NCBI RefSeq assembly: GCF_002514725.1
Contig: NZ_NTLB01000001.1
Location: 372,001 to 436,000 of the forward strand
Direction of reading: 5' to 3'
Origin: Mangrovitalea sediminis
GTDB lineage: Bacteria; Pseudomonadota; Gammaproteobacteria; Pseudomonadales; Oleiphilaceae
DNA length: 64,000 bases
Shown: positions 51,899 through 60,580 of the stretch, piece by piece
Position numbering within the stretch: the stretch's first letter is position 1
Layout of the letters: the number at the start of each line of letters is the position of its first letter
Translations under genes and position numbers: made by a program
Notes under the pieces: model-generated
The model's input: the letters and a program-made list of their open reading frames with translations, nothing else
The model's database searches: none
What the model was told of the DNA's origin: nothing

Positions 51899-52450
51899 AT
51901 GAACCCTAGTGCCGTTGCCATACCGTCCCTGACTCTTGCCCTCCTCATACCAGCCTGTGCCTGGGCGGCAAAACCCCTGACAGATACGGCGATGGACCAG
52001 GTACATCTGCCGGGTGGAAACGTGCTGAACATTGCCGGCCCCAGCGCGGCCGGCAATGGCAAGGTAACGGCCACACCCTCCCGCGGCGAAAACAATACAC
52101 TGGGAACCAGCCTGAATTCGGCGAACCAAAGCAACCGGGAGTCCGCCGATGGCGGGCAAAACATTAGACCATCGACCACTCCCATCCTCCCTAGCAACCT
52201 GCCCGGCGCCCAGGCTCCGGCTGTGGTGAACGTGGGCCATGACGGGCAGACGCAGATTGCCGCAGACCCGTCCAAATCCGCGGTATCCAGCCAGACCGGC
52301 GCGGATGGCGCCCTGAATGTCCAAACCAGCAACCAGATCGGTGAAGTCTCAGTACACAATGCCCGCGATATCGCTGATATGCCCCGCGGGGATTACTCCT
52401 TCCGCAATATTGAGATCACTAACAGCGTTCGCATCAAGACTCACCCCTGA
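51899..52450 (+). CDS. Unrecognised secreted protein
   Basis: A 183-residue exported protein I cannot place. ATG 51899 has AGAAGG seven bases upstream and gives a signal peptide ending AWA (about residue 23). Earlier in-frame ATGs at 51863 and 51881 are less likely. The mature part is of low complexity, rich in Asn, Ser, Gly, Ala and Thr, with no Cys. It contains scattered GxNxLN-like motifs (GGNVLNIAG, ENNTLGTSLN, GALNVQTSN) that hint at a beta-solenoid-like or disordered protein. Flanked by arsR and an SPFH gene without obvious coupling. Confidence 0.6.
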   Translation: MNPSAVAIPSLTLALLIPACAWAAKPLTDTAMDQVHLPGGNVLNIAGPSAAGNGKVTATPSRGENNTLGTSLNSANQSNRESADGGQNIRPSTTPILPSNLPGAQAPAVVNVGHDGQTQIAADPSKSAVSSQTGADGALNVQTSNQIGEVSVHNARDIADMPRGDYSFRNIEITNSVRIKTHP

Positions 52451-52549
52451 GCAGCCCAGGATAGCGGGGCCTGCGTTGTCGCCCGCCAGCCAAACGGACT
52501 ATAGTTCTCCTCGACAAAAACCGGACCTGCCTTCGAGGAGCAAAAGGGA

Positions 52550-53464
52550 ATGTTCAGCACACCGTCCGTTGTTGTTATCGCCTTGGTGGTTCTGGCCGTG
52601 GTCTTTATCACGCGCGCACTGGTGATCGTACCCCAGGGATTTCGCTATACCGTTGAATACTTCGGCCGCTACACCAACACCCTCGACCCCGGATTGCACT
52701 TCGTCGTGCCCTTCGTGCAGCGAGTCGGCGCCCGGGTCGACATGCGCGAAACCGTACTCGACATCCCCTCCCAGGAGGTCATTTCCCGAGACAATGCGCT
52801 GATTCAGGTCGACGGCATCTGTTTTTTCCAGGTGATCGATGCTGCCGCCTCCGTTTATGAGGTCGCCGAACTGTCCCGCGCTGTCCGCAACCTGGTCACC
52901 ACCAACCTGCGGACCGTTATGGGGTCGATGGATCTGGATGAAATCCTCTCCGAACGGGATTCCATCAACGCACGTCTGCTGCAGGTCGTGGATGAAGCCA
53001 CTGCAGCCTGGGGCGTGAAAGTGACCCGGGTGGAAATCAAGGATATTACCCCACCCCAGGATCTGGTGATGGCCATGTCCCGGCAAATGACCGCCGAACG
53101 GGAAAAACGCGCCGCCATCCTGGAAGCGGAAGGCAAAAGACAGTCGGAAATTCTCAAGGCCGAAGGGGAAAAGCAGGGCGCGATACTGCAGGCGGAAGGC
53201 CGACGCGAGGCGGCGTACCGCGACGCCGAAGCCCGTGAGCGGATGGCCCAGGCGGAAAGCCGCGCCACACTGATGGTATCCAAGGCCATTGCCGAGGGCG
53301 ATATTCAGGCGGTGAACTACTTCGTTGCCCAAAAGTATATCGAGGCGTTATCCACCATTGCCTCTGCCCAAAACCAGAAAGTCATCTTCATGCCGCTGGA
53401 AGCCGGCAGCGTGATTGGCGCTCTCGGTGGCATGAACGAACTGCTGAAAACCATCAAACACTGA
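52550..53464 (+). CDS. qmcA: SPFH/Band 7 protein (QmcA-like)
   Basis: Inner-membrane scaffold protein of the stomatin/prohibitin class. One N-terminal membrane helix (about 5-24). The SPFH domain includes VPQGFRYTVEYFGRYTNTL (about 28-46) and the strongly conserved LDEILSERDSINARLLQVVDEATAAWG (about 129-155, within LSERDSIN). A long coiled coil rich in Glu, Ala and Arg (about 180-245) drives oligomerisation. The nfeD gene starts 10 bp downstream, the classical SPFH-NfeD pair. Confidence 0.93.
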   Translation: MFSTPSVVVIALVVLAVVFITRALVIVPQGFRYTVEYFGRYTNTLDPGLHFVVPFVQRVGARVDMRETVLDIPSQEVISRDNALIQVDGICFFQVIDAAASVYEVAELSRAVRNLVTTNLRTVMGSMDLDEILSERDSINARLLQVVDEATAAWGVKVTRVEIKDITPPQDLVMAMSRQMTAEREKRAAILEAEGKRQSEILKAEGEKQGAILQAEGRREAAYRDAEARERMAQAESRATLMVSKAIAEGDIQAVNYFVAQKYIEALSTIASAQNQKVIFMPLEAGSVIGALGGMNELLKTIKH

Positions 53465-53473
53465 GGGGCAACC

Positions 53474-53962
53474 ATGGTCTTCGATGCATCCCTGCTGGCC
53501 CGCTGGGAAACCCTCGTCATTGCAGGCATCCTGCTACTGGTGGCGGAAGTTCTGCTACCCGGCTTCTATCTGCTGTGGTTCGGCCTCGCGGCACTGGTCA
53601 CAGGCGGCTTGATGTTGGTACTGCCACCGCTGCCCTGGGAGTTCGTATTACTGACATTCGCCCTGTTGAGCCTGGTCAGTTGCTACATTGGCAATCGACT
53701 GTATCGGCAAAAGATCGTACCGCAAACACCCGCTGACGGTGACGTCAACCAACGCCTGCGCCGATATATTGGGCACGAATATACAGCCGCGAGCGACATC
53801 GACGGTTCGTCCGGCCGTGTTCGTATCGGAGACACCACCTGGCTGGCCCGCCTGGAAAAGGATGGCGATAGGATTGAGGCAGGAAAACGGGTCAGAGTGA
53901 TCGGAGCCGCCGGCACGACCCTGATCGTCGCGCCGATGGGTGATAACAGGCTCGCCAGCTAG
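53474..53962 (+). CDS. NfeD family membrane protein
   Basis: Partner of SPFH proteins (YbbJ type, short form without the ClpP-like protease domain). The 162-residue chain has two or three N-terminal membrane segments (about 10-75, with LLPGFYLLWFGLAALVTGG) and a C-terminal OB-fold (about 95-158, GRVRIGDTTWLARLE). It is the second gene of the qmcA-nfeD operon and ends in a strong bidirectional terminator shared with cnoX. Confidence 0.92.
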   Translation: MVFDASLLARWETLVIAGILLLVAEVLLPGFYLLWFGLAALVTGGLMLVLPPLPWEFVLLTFALLSLVSCYIGNRLYRQKIVPQTPADGDVNQRLRRYIGHEYTAASDIDGSSGRVRIGDTTWLARLEKDGDRIEAGKRVRVIGAAGTTLIVAPMGDNRLAS

Positions 53963-53971
53963 ACGTAAACA

Positions 53972-53997
53972 AAAAAGGGTCCCTTGGGACCCTTTTT
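53972..53997. terminator. Bidirectional terminator between nfeD and cnoX
   Basis: Perfect 12-bp arms AAAAAGGGTCCC / GGGACCCTTTTT with a TT loop, between converging stops. Confidence 0.92.
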
Positions 53998-54015
53998 GTT
54001 TCGCCATCGTCGACA

Positions 54016-54879
54016 TTAATACATCAGGGCATACAGCTTTCGCCGATACTGCTTAACCGCAGGATCTTCATTCCCGAGCAGATCGAACAATTCGATCAGC
54101 GTCGTCCGTGCCAGGCCATCCCGGTAGTGGCGATCGGCCTGCATCAAGCGGATCAGCAGCTCCATTGCACCCTCATTGTCATCCTTGAGGACACGATGCA
54201 GCGCCAGCAAATACAGCGCCTCCAAGTCCTTGCCATCTTGCTCCAGGCGCGCTTCGAGTTCTGCCTCCGGCGGCAGCTCGCCCGCCTGCTCCAGAAATTT
54301 CAGGCGGGCCGCCAATTGTTTCGCATGGGGCTGCAACTTTTCTTCAGGCGGCAAGCTGTCGAGAATTTCCCGAGCAGCGACAATATCCCCGGACTCCGCC
54401 TTCAACTGGGCAATATCGATCAGGACCGCCAGATTCTTGGGATCTTCCTGGTTGGCTTGCATCAGCAAAGCCAGCGCCTCATCCAGCTTACCTTCGGACC
54501 AGAGTCGTTTGCCCTGATCGTAAACGGACTCCGGCGGTTTCTCCACGTGCTTATCCAGAATGCCGCGCACCTGACCTTCCGGCACCGCACCCGTAAACTC
54601 GTCCACCAGGCGGCCGCCCTTGACGATTTTTACCGTCGGCAAACTGCGTACGCCCAAATGTGCCGCCAACTGCTGCTGTTCATCGGCATTGACCTTGGCC
54701 AGGAGGAAGGCTCCCTGGTATTCGGCGGCCAGCTTTTGCAACACAGGCATCAGCTGATGACAAGGCTGACACCAGTCCGCCCAGAAATCGACAACGACCG
54801 GTACGGTCATGGACGCCTCGATAACGTCCTGTTGGAAGTTTTCGAGAGTAGCCTCGAAAACGTAGGGAGAATCCGTCAT
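54016..54879 (-). CDS. cnoX: Thioredoxin-TPR co-chaperone CnoX (YbbN)
   Basis: Holdase that protects proteins under oxidative stress and works with chaperonins. The 287-residue protein has an N-terminal thioredoxin domain with WADWCQPCHQLMPVL, so the active site is CQPC rather than the SxxC of E. coli YbbN. Tetratricopeptide-like helices follow (about 125-280, LDEALALLMQANQEDPKN and similar). The genomic link with qmcA and nfeD is conserved in E. coli (ybbKJN). Retention of both Cys suggests it may also be redox-active. Confidence 0.93.
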   Translation of the reverse strand: MTDSPYVFEATLENFQQDVIEASMTVPVVVDFWADWCQPCHQLMPVLQKLAAEYQGAFLLAKVNADEQQQLAAHLGVRSLPTVKIVKGGRLVDEFTGAVPEGQVRGILDKHVEKPPESVYDQGKRLWSEGKLDEALALLMQANQEDPKNLAVLIDIAQLKAESGDIVAAREILDSLPPEEKLQPHAKQLAARLKFLEQAGELPPEAELEARLEQDGKDLEALYLLALHRVLKDDNEGAMELLIRLMQADRHYRDGLARTTLIELFDLLGNEDPAVKQYRRKLYALMY

Positions 54880-54993
54880 AGACGATAGCCTTGCGCAATT
54901 CGAATGGATTTAACCAATGTATGGGCGAACTCCTGCCGCTTCAAGCATTGCTGCTCACCACACAGCCCGCCATCATACAGTTCATTCCCGCCG

Positions 54994-55023
54994 CTTGAAT
55001 TCTCCAATAACGGCGTCACATTA
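54994..55023 (+). promoter_or_regulatory. Possible heat-shock (sigma-32) promoter of the Lon-like gene
   Basis: A perfect -35 CTTGAA (54994-54999) is followed after 16 bp by TCACATTA, a partial match to the -10. The start codon is about 105 bp downstream. Related AsrA/Lon genes are heat-shock controlled. Moderate match only. Confidence 0.35.
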
Positions 55024-55134
55024 GGAGCATCACTCTTAAATGGCTGTTCGTTTCGAGAACGCCTGTCACGGTGACCTGAGAAGGCGCCATTTCGGGCGTC
55101 TGGTCCGACAAAACAGGAAGAGATCGAAGACATC

Positions 55135-57552
55135 ATGACGGATAACAGCGAAATCGAATTCATCGGCAAGGAAGACACTCACAACAGTCTGGCCCTGCCA
55201 CATCAAATCATGCCCAAGCGGATCTATCTTCTACCGGTGTCCGGGCGCCCTTTTTTCCCGGCCCAGGTCCAGCCAGTCATCGTCAATGAAACCCCCTGGC
55301 AGGAAACCCTGAACCGCGTCGCCAATACAGATCATCACATTCTTGGCCTCTGCTTTGTCCAAAACCCCGATGCCGACAACGACCAGCCGCTCTCCAGCGA
55401 CCTCGCCTCGGTTGGCTGTGCGGTGCGCGTCCATAATGTGCAGCAGGAGAAAGGCAAGATCCAGTTTATCGCCCAGGGCATGCAGCGCTTCCGGATTACC
55501 CAGTGGCTGCGCCGCAGCCCCCCCTACCTGGTGGAAGTAGAATATCCACAGGAACCGGAAGAGGATCAGGATGAGCTTAAGGCCTATACCCTGGCCATCA
55601 TAAGCGCCATCAAGGAACTCTTGCGCACCAACCCGCTGTATGGCGAAGAAGTGAAGCAATACCTGTCCCGCTTCGGGCCGGCAGACAGCTCGCCATTGGC
55701 GGACTTCGGCGCAGCAATGACCAGCGCTCCCGGGACCGAGCTGCAGGACGTTCTCAACACCATCCCGCTGCTGCACCGGATGGAGAAAGTCCTGCTCCTG
55801 ATGCGCAAGGAGCAGGAGGTGGCCAAGCTGCAGGCGCAGATCACCGAAGAGGTGAACATCAAGGTTCAAAAGCATCAGCGCGACTTCTTCCTGCGCGAGC
55901 AGCTCAAGGTCATCCAGCGGGAGCTTGGCATTGCCAAGGACGACAAAACCGCCGATGTCGATGCCTTCCGCGAACGGATGGACGAACTGCAGCCACCTGA
56001 GCATGTGCGCAAACGGTTTGACGAGGAAATCCAAAAACTGTCGATCCTGGAACAGGGCTCGCCGGAGTATGGCGTTACCCGTAATTATCTTGACTGGTTG
56101 ACGCAGGTTCCCTGGGGCATTCAGTCGGATGACCATTTCGATCTACAGCAGGCGCGAAAGGTCCTGAATCGCGACCATGACGGACTGGAAGACGTCAAAG
56201 ACCGAATCATCGAATTCCTTGCTGAAGGCGCCTTCAAGGGCGAAGTCAGCGGCTCGATCCTGTTGCTGGTCGGCCCTCCCGGCGTCGGCAAGACATCCAT
56301 CGGACGCTCAGTCGCAGACGCCTTGGGGCGCAAGTTCTATCGCTTCAGTGTCGGCGGAATGCGGGACGAAGCCGAAATCAAGGGACACCGGCGCACTTAT
56401 ATCGGCGCCATGCCCGGCAAATTCGTTCAGGCACTGAAAGAGGCAGGCGTTTCCAATCCGGTGATCATGCTCGACGAGATCGACAAAATCGGCGCTTCCT
56501 ATCAGGGCGATCCGGCGGCGGCCCTTCTTGAAACACTGGATCCGGAACAGAACCGCGACTTCCTCGATCACTATCTGGATGTCCGCCTGGATCTCTCCAA
56601 GGTCCTGTTCATCTGCACGGCAAATCAGCTCGATACCATCCCTCGTCCACTGCTCGACCGCATGGATACCATTCGGCTGTCCGGCTACATCACCGAGGAA
56701 AAGCTGGCTATCGCCAAGCACCACCTACTGCCGAGACTGTTACACCGGGCCAAGCTGCTGAAGAAACAAGTCAACCTCACCGATGCGGCGCTACGCCAGG
56801 TAATTGAAGGCTATGCCAGGGAGTCCGGTGTCCGCAATCTGGAGAAGATGCTGCACAAGATTATCCGTAAGGCGATCGTACGCCTGCTGGAAAACCCGGA
56901 TCAGCAGATTCGCGTCGGCGTCAACGACCTGGCAGATTACCTGGGACAGCCCGTCTTCAAGAAGGAGCGTTCTCTCAAGGGGGTCGGGGTCGTCACGGGC
57001 CTGGCCTGGACAGCCATGGGCGGCGCCACACTATCCATTGAAGCCTCCCGCATCCATACCCATAACCGCGGTTTCAAACTGACCGGCCAGTTGGGTGATG
57101 TTATGCGTGAATCCGCCGAAATCGCCTATAGCTTTGTTTCTTCACACCTGAAGCAATACCGGGGCGATCCGGCCTTTTTCGATAATTCCTTCGTTCATCT
57201 TCACGTCCCTGAGGGCGCCACTCCGAAGGACGGTCCCAGCGCCGGCGTCACCATGGCAACGGCACTCCTGTCGCTGGCGCGGGGCGAAGTGTTACAGACA
57301 CCGCTCGCCATGACCGGCGAGCTGACCCTCACTGGTCAGGTCCTGCCAGTCGGCGGCATACGCGAAAAGGTTATTGCTGCTCGCCGCCAGAAAATCGGCA
57401 CCCTGATATTACCGGAGGCAAACCGGGGAGACTTCGAGGAGCTGCCCGACTACCTGAAGGAAGGCTTGGACGTCCATTTCGCCCAGCATTTTTCCGACGT
57501 ATTCCGTGCCTGTTTCGAGGAAAAAGCCAAGCGGGGAACCAGCGTTCACTAG
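55135..57552 (+). CDS. ATP-dependent Lon-type protease (AsrA-like)
   Basis: Cytoplasmic AAA+ serine protease of 805 residues. N-terminal LAN domain (about 25-225, LPVSGRPFFPAQVQPVIV), coiled coil, and Walker A GPPGVGKTSIG (about 380-390). Walker B lies in VIMLDEIDKIG. The protease domain has the catalytic Ser near 702 in PKDGPSAGVTMA and Lys in GGIREKVIAARR (about 745). The N-terminus (MTDNSEIEFIGKEDTHNSL...) differs from canonical Lon and resembles the second Lon of Pseudomonas, AsrA. It stands alone rather than beside clpX and hupB, supporting a second Lon. Confidence 0.93.
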   Translation: MTDNSEIEFIGKEDTHNSLALPHQIMPKRIYLLPVSGRPFFPAQVQPVIVNETPWQETLNRVANTDHHILGLCFVQNPDADNDQPLSSDLASVGCAVRVHNVQQEKGKIQFIAQGMQRFRITQWLRRSPPYLVEVEYPQEPEEDQDELKAYTLAIISAIKELLRTNPLYGEEVKQYLSRFGPADSSPLADFGAAMTSAPGTELQDVLNTIPLLHRMEKVLLLMRKEQEVAKLQAQITEEVNIKVQKHQRDFFLREQLKVIQRELGIAKDDKTADVDAFRERMDELQPPEHVRKRFDEEIQKLSILEQGSPEYGVTRNYLDWLTQVPWGIQSDDHFDLQQARKVLNRDHDGLEDVKDRIIEFLAEGAFKGEVSGSILLLVGPPGVGKTSIGRSVADALGRKFYRFSVGGMRDEAEIKGHRRTYIGAMPGKFVQALKEAGVSNPVIMLDEIDKIGASYQGDPAAALLETLDPEQNRDFLDHYLDVRLDLSKVLFICTANQLDTIPRPLLDRMDTIRLSGYITEEKLAIAKHHLLPRLLHRAKLLKKQVNLTDAALRQVIEGYARESGVRNLEKMLHKIIRKAIVRLLENPDQQIRVGVNDLADYLGQPVFKKERSLKGVGVVTGLAWTAMGGATLSIEASRIHTHNRGFKLTGQLGDVMRESAEIAYSFVSSHLKQYRGDPAFFDNSFVHLHVPEGATPKDGPSAGVTMATALLSLARGEVLQTPLAMTGELTLTGQVLPVGGIREKVIAARRQKIGTLILPEANRGDFEELPDYLKEGLDVHFAQHFSDVFRACFEEKAKRGTSVH

Positions 57553-57705
57553 AACCAATGTCGATAGCTCACAAATCGTGTCTATTAGCTTAATACCGAT
57601 CTACGCACAACTCCGTATTGGCGATTGGCACTGAAGTACTAAACTTTTAATCATCAAGCGCAGTGACATGACTGCTGCTGGCCATCATCTGAGAAGAGCC
57701 CTTTA

Positions 57706-57732
57706 GGCGCCATCCCCTGGCGCCGTTTTTTT
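57706..57732 (+). terminator. Terminator downstream of the Lon-like gene
   Basis: GGCGCCA / TGGCGCC stem (57706-57712, 57718-57724) with a short loop and seven T. It is 154 bp after the stop. Confidence 0.85.
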
Positions 57733-57766
57733 ATCTCCGAACGGCATCCCGACATCCCTCAAACCG

Positions 57767-59227
57767 CTACAGCCACAGCCGGATGGAAGCGACCGTCGGC
57801 GCAAGGCGTGCCGCCCAGTCGGCTTGTTCACCATCCCGCTGCGGCACCGATTCACGCGCCAACGCATCCCGCAATTCACAGAGCGCAGTTGCGTGCGCCA
57901 CCAGCCATTCGTTCTGCTGTGTCAGCGACAAAAGCAACTGACGACGCTGTGCCTCTAAACGTTCACAGCCCGCCTCGACACTCGGCCAGTCTGCCCCGGA
58001 ACCGTTATCCCGATCGACGCTTGCCAGCACATCGGCCGCATTCACCAACTGCTGGTTAAGCGACTCCGTCACGTCTTGAATCATCCCTGTGGACTCCCGT
58101 GTGCGCCCGACCAGCGCGCGAACCTCATCGGCGACCACCGCAAAGCCTCGGCCGGCATCACCCGCCCGGGCCGCCTCGATGGACGCATTCAGCGCCAGCA
58201 GGTTGGTCTGCTCGGCAATGCCGGAAATCATCGCAGCCGCCTGACCGATACGGTCAGCCGACTCCCGGAGATGGGCGAATGCCGACGTCAAGTGTCCTAT
58301 ACGAGCCACCTCTGCTTCAGATTCCGCACGCAGACGCTTAATGGCTGACACCATATCACTCCCGTCTCCATCCGCCACATTGACAGAAGATGACACCCCT
58401 TGTGCATCCACTGAAGCCTGCAGCAAACGATCACAATCTTCTGCGAGCTGCTGCCAGGATGAAGCTGCCGACACTTCCGGCGGTGATTGCAGCAAGGCCT
58501 CTATATCACCCAGGCGCTGGCATAATATTTGAAGCCGGGACTCAGCCAACGCCGCCTGAAGCGTCGGCATCCCAATGGCTTGCCGCACCCTGGCGACTTC
58601 CGGAGCCATTCCTGCGGACAACAGGAGGCCGTCTCCCTCAGTGAGCGGCACCGATCCCTGCAGCATTTGCGCAGTATGCGCATACCAGAACAGGCGTAAC
58701 GGCAGCAGCGCTGAAAAATGCCCAAGTAGCACGATCCCGTAAGCAGCCCAACCGCCCCCTGCAACGCTGACGGCGACCAGGGCAGCCAGCAAGGCAATCC
58801 ACAAAGGCCAGGTATTGCGAATCAGCCGCGTCAGCGGCCAGCCATGCCAGAAAGGACGCACAGTACCGAGCGTCGCTTCGGCTTGCGCCTGCAAAGAAGC
58901 ATCTAGGGGAGTCAAAAGGCAAAGCCGGGCGTCAGAATTGTCACTCGCAATCAGGCACTGTACCCAGGAGGTATCAGCCCATGGTGATCGCAGCGGGAGG
59001 GCACCACTCCAGGTAACACCGCTCCGAACAGCCTTTTGCAATGCCGCAAGCGCGTCTGCGGCATCCGCCCGGAACAGGTCCGACAACGAACTCGACTCCC
59101 GCGGCAGCGCCGTCGGCGAATCGACCGGAAAGGCCTGGGCCTCACACTGCAGGATGTCACCGACAGGAGAAACCCTTAGCAATAATCGAGGTAGAGCTTG
59201 AGATGATGATGAGACAGCGAATGGCAT
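57767..59227 (-). CDS. Compact methyl-accepting chemotaxis-like protein
   Basis: A 486-residue signal transducer. The N-terminal 125 residues look like a soluble domain, possibly PAS-like ([15 protein letters not shown] at the start). Two adjacent membrane helices follow (about 138-180, [20 protein letters not shown] then [15 protein letters not shown]). No HAMP domain is recognisable. The MCP signalling tip [43 protein letters not shown] (key part [20 protein letters not shown]) lies near residues 345-385, with short flanking helices. No CheB/CheR-binding pentapeptide is at the C-terminus. Input signal unknown. Confidence 0.85.
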   Translation of the reverse strand: MPFAVSSSSQALPRLLLRVSPVGDILQCEAQAFPVDSPTALPRESSSLSDLFRADAADALAALQKAVRSGVTWSGALPLRSPWADTSWVQCLIASDNSDARLCLLTPLDASLQAQAEATLGTVRPFWHGWPLTRLIRNTWPLWIALLAALVAVSVAGGGWAAYGIVLLGHFSALLPLRLFWYAHTAQMLQGSVPLTEGDGLLLSAGMAPEVARVRQAIGMPTLQAALAESRLQILCQRLGDIEALLQSPPEVSAASSWQQLAEDCDRLLQASVDAQGVSSSVNVADGDGSDMVSAIKRLRAESEAEVARIGHLTSAFAHLRESADRIGQAAAMISGIAEQTNLLALNASIEAARAGDAGRGFAVVADEVRALVGRTRESTGMIQDVTESLNQQLVNAADVLASVDRDNGSGADWPSVEAGCERLEAQRRQLLLSLTQQNEWLVAHATALCELRDALARESVPQRDGEQADWAARLAPTVASIRLWL

Positions 59228-59363
59228 GATTTCCGACGAGTCTGGCCTGAGGAATAGACGGAAAGTGCCCCCGTCACCCTTTTAACTCTAGCCGTCCAGG
59301 TTTATTTCGCCAGCTCACAGGGCGCCTTAAATGGAGAGAGCCCTGGGGATACGGAGTTCCTGC

Positions 59364-59888
59364 TTAACCGGATTCCGCCCGCCGAGAAACCGCATCCTCA
59401 GGTTCGGACCACCCGTCCTCGCGATTGATCGGGCCGACATCCAGCACGGGAGAGGCATCGATACGTTCCGCATCCATCATCTGCGCAACCCGCTGCAACG
59501 ACGAGATAATCATCGTCTGCTCCCACTCATGCAGATTCTGGAATTTGCGAATAAACTCCTCCTGAAGCGGTGCCGGCGCCTGAGCGAGAATCACCTCGCC
59601 TTCAGGTGTCAGGTGCGCATGGACCTTACGCTTGTCCGTCTTACTTCGAACCCGGTAAATCAGCTTACGAAGCTCCAGACGGTCAAGAATCGTCGTGACC
59701 GTAGCCTGGCTCAGGCTGACCTTATCGGCGATAGTCCCTATTGTCACCTCACCGAGATCCCGGATGGTCTGCATAATAAGTAACTGCGGCGCCGTAAGGC
59801 CGGCCGTCTTGCTGAGACGCTTGGAGTGCAGATCGGTCGCCCGCATGACCCGGCGCAGAGCAACCAATACCTGTTCATAGTTATTCAT
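59364..59888 (-). CDS. MarR-family transcriptional regulator
   Basis: A winged-helix regulator, 174 residues from ATG 59888. The core is LTAPQLLIMQTIRDLGEVTIGTIADKVSLSQATVTTILDRLELRKLI (recognition helix SLSQATVTTILDRLE, about 60-74) with wing SKTDKRKVHAHLTPEG. A C-terminal dimerisation helix follows (LHEWEQTMIISSLQRVAQMMD). An ATG at 59972 would add 28 residues and cannot be excluded. The sequence resembles MarR proteins such as those near ectoine genes, but here the divergent neighbour is the livJ operon. Effector unknown. Confidence 0.85.
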   Translation of the reverse strand: MNNYEQVLVALRRVMRATDLHSKRLSKTAGLTAPQLLIMQTIRDLGEVTIGTIADKVSLSQATVTTILDRLELRKLIYRVRSKTDKRKVHAHLTPEGEVILAQAPAPLQEEFIRKFQNLHEWEQTMIISSLQRVAQMMDAERIDASPVLDVGPINREDGWSEPEDAVSRRAESG

Positions 59889-60580
59889 GACGATATCCCA
59901 CCAGGACTGCTCGGCATGGCGGCGCTCATAGTGCCCGAGCTTTTTTGAGTACAAAGTTTTATGGTTCGACATAATAGCGAAAGAAGCATTGAATCTGGAA
60001 GCAATGACTGACCGCTGCGCACGATTTTCAGTGAGCCGACGTCCGCACGAGCGCGAGCCATCTTGCTTCTCGCTAAAACGAAACCCGAGGACGAACCACA
60101 CCATGCAACCGTGCAGCCCATAAAAAAGAAAGAATGCACACACGCATTTTACTTACAACTCTAACTTTTCTAACACTATTCGTCCACCAACAAAACCCAA
60201 GCCATCACAAAGACCCCGGAGCGCAATCGCTCTATTCAGCCAACAATTGCAAACCATCCAATATCCACCCTCACCCCCGGACAAACCCCATCAAGAAAAC
60301 TTCGACATCAACAGAATATCGCATCACACAACGTCAAATTACCTCACCCTCGCAGGCATTCCCCCCCCAATCAAAGCCCCCACCAGAAGCCGCCAAAAAT
60401 TGGACACTTTATATACCTGTCCAAAGGTCTTATCCCCTTTCTCTGCCGTCTTGCTTGACAACATTAAGACGCTAGTGTTTGTTTGTTGCATTGTTCGCGG
60501 ATGTGCGATCACCAAGCGCCATACCCGAACAGCCTGATAAAGAGTGGAAACACACTTAACAATCCAGACAGGACATAAGA
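59889..60580. other. Gene-free region upstream of livJ with a C-rich, G-poor tract
   Basis: No gene supported. From 60181 to 60420 the plus strand has only about 27 G in 240 bases by hand count and is rich in C and A. An inverted repeat lies at 60400-60424, and a perfect -35 TTGACA at 60455-60460 lacks a convincing -10. The last 40 bases before livJ hold a GGACATAAGA leader. A plus-strand open frame at 60134-60475 has no ribosome-binding site and no protein-like composition. Confidence 0.45.
60400..60424. promoter_or_regulatory. Operator-like inverted repeat upstream of livJ
   Basis: TTGGACA (60400-60406) and TGTCCAA (60418-60424), perfect 7-bp arms with an 11-bp AT-rich spacer containing TATATA. 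Candidate binding site for a regulator of the branched-chain amino-acid operon; the divergent MarR protein is one possibility. Confidence 0.45.

Noticed and set aside
57620..57732. Possible small RNA ending at the terminator after the Lon-like gene
   Set aside because: A TTGGCG and TAAACT pair upstream is a weak promoter, and the TGGCAC there lacks the sigma-54 -12 GC. The stretch is more simply the 3' end of the lon-like mRNA.
60134..60475. A 113-codon open frame upstream of livJ
   Set aside because: Composition is Pro/Thr/Ser-rich because the DNA is C-rich and G-poor; no ribosome-binding site. Treated as untranslated.
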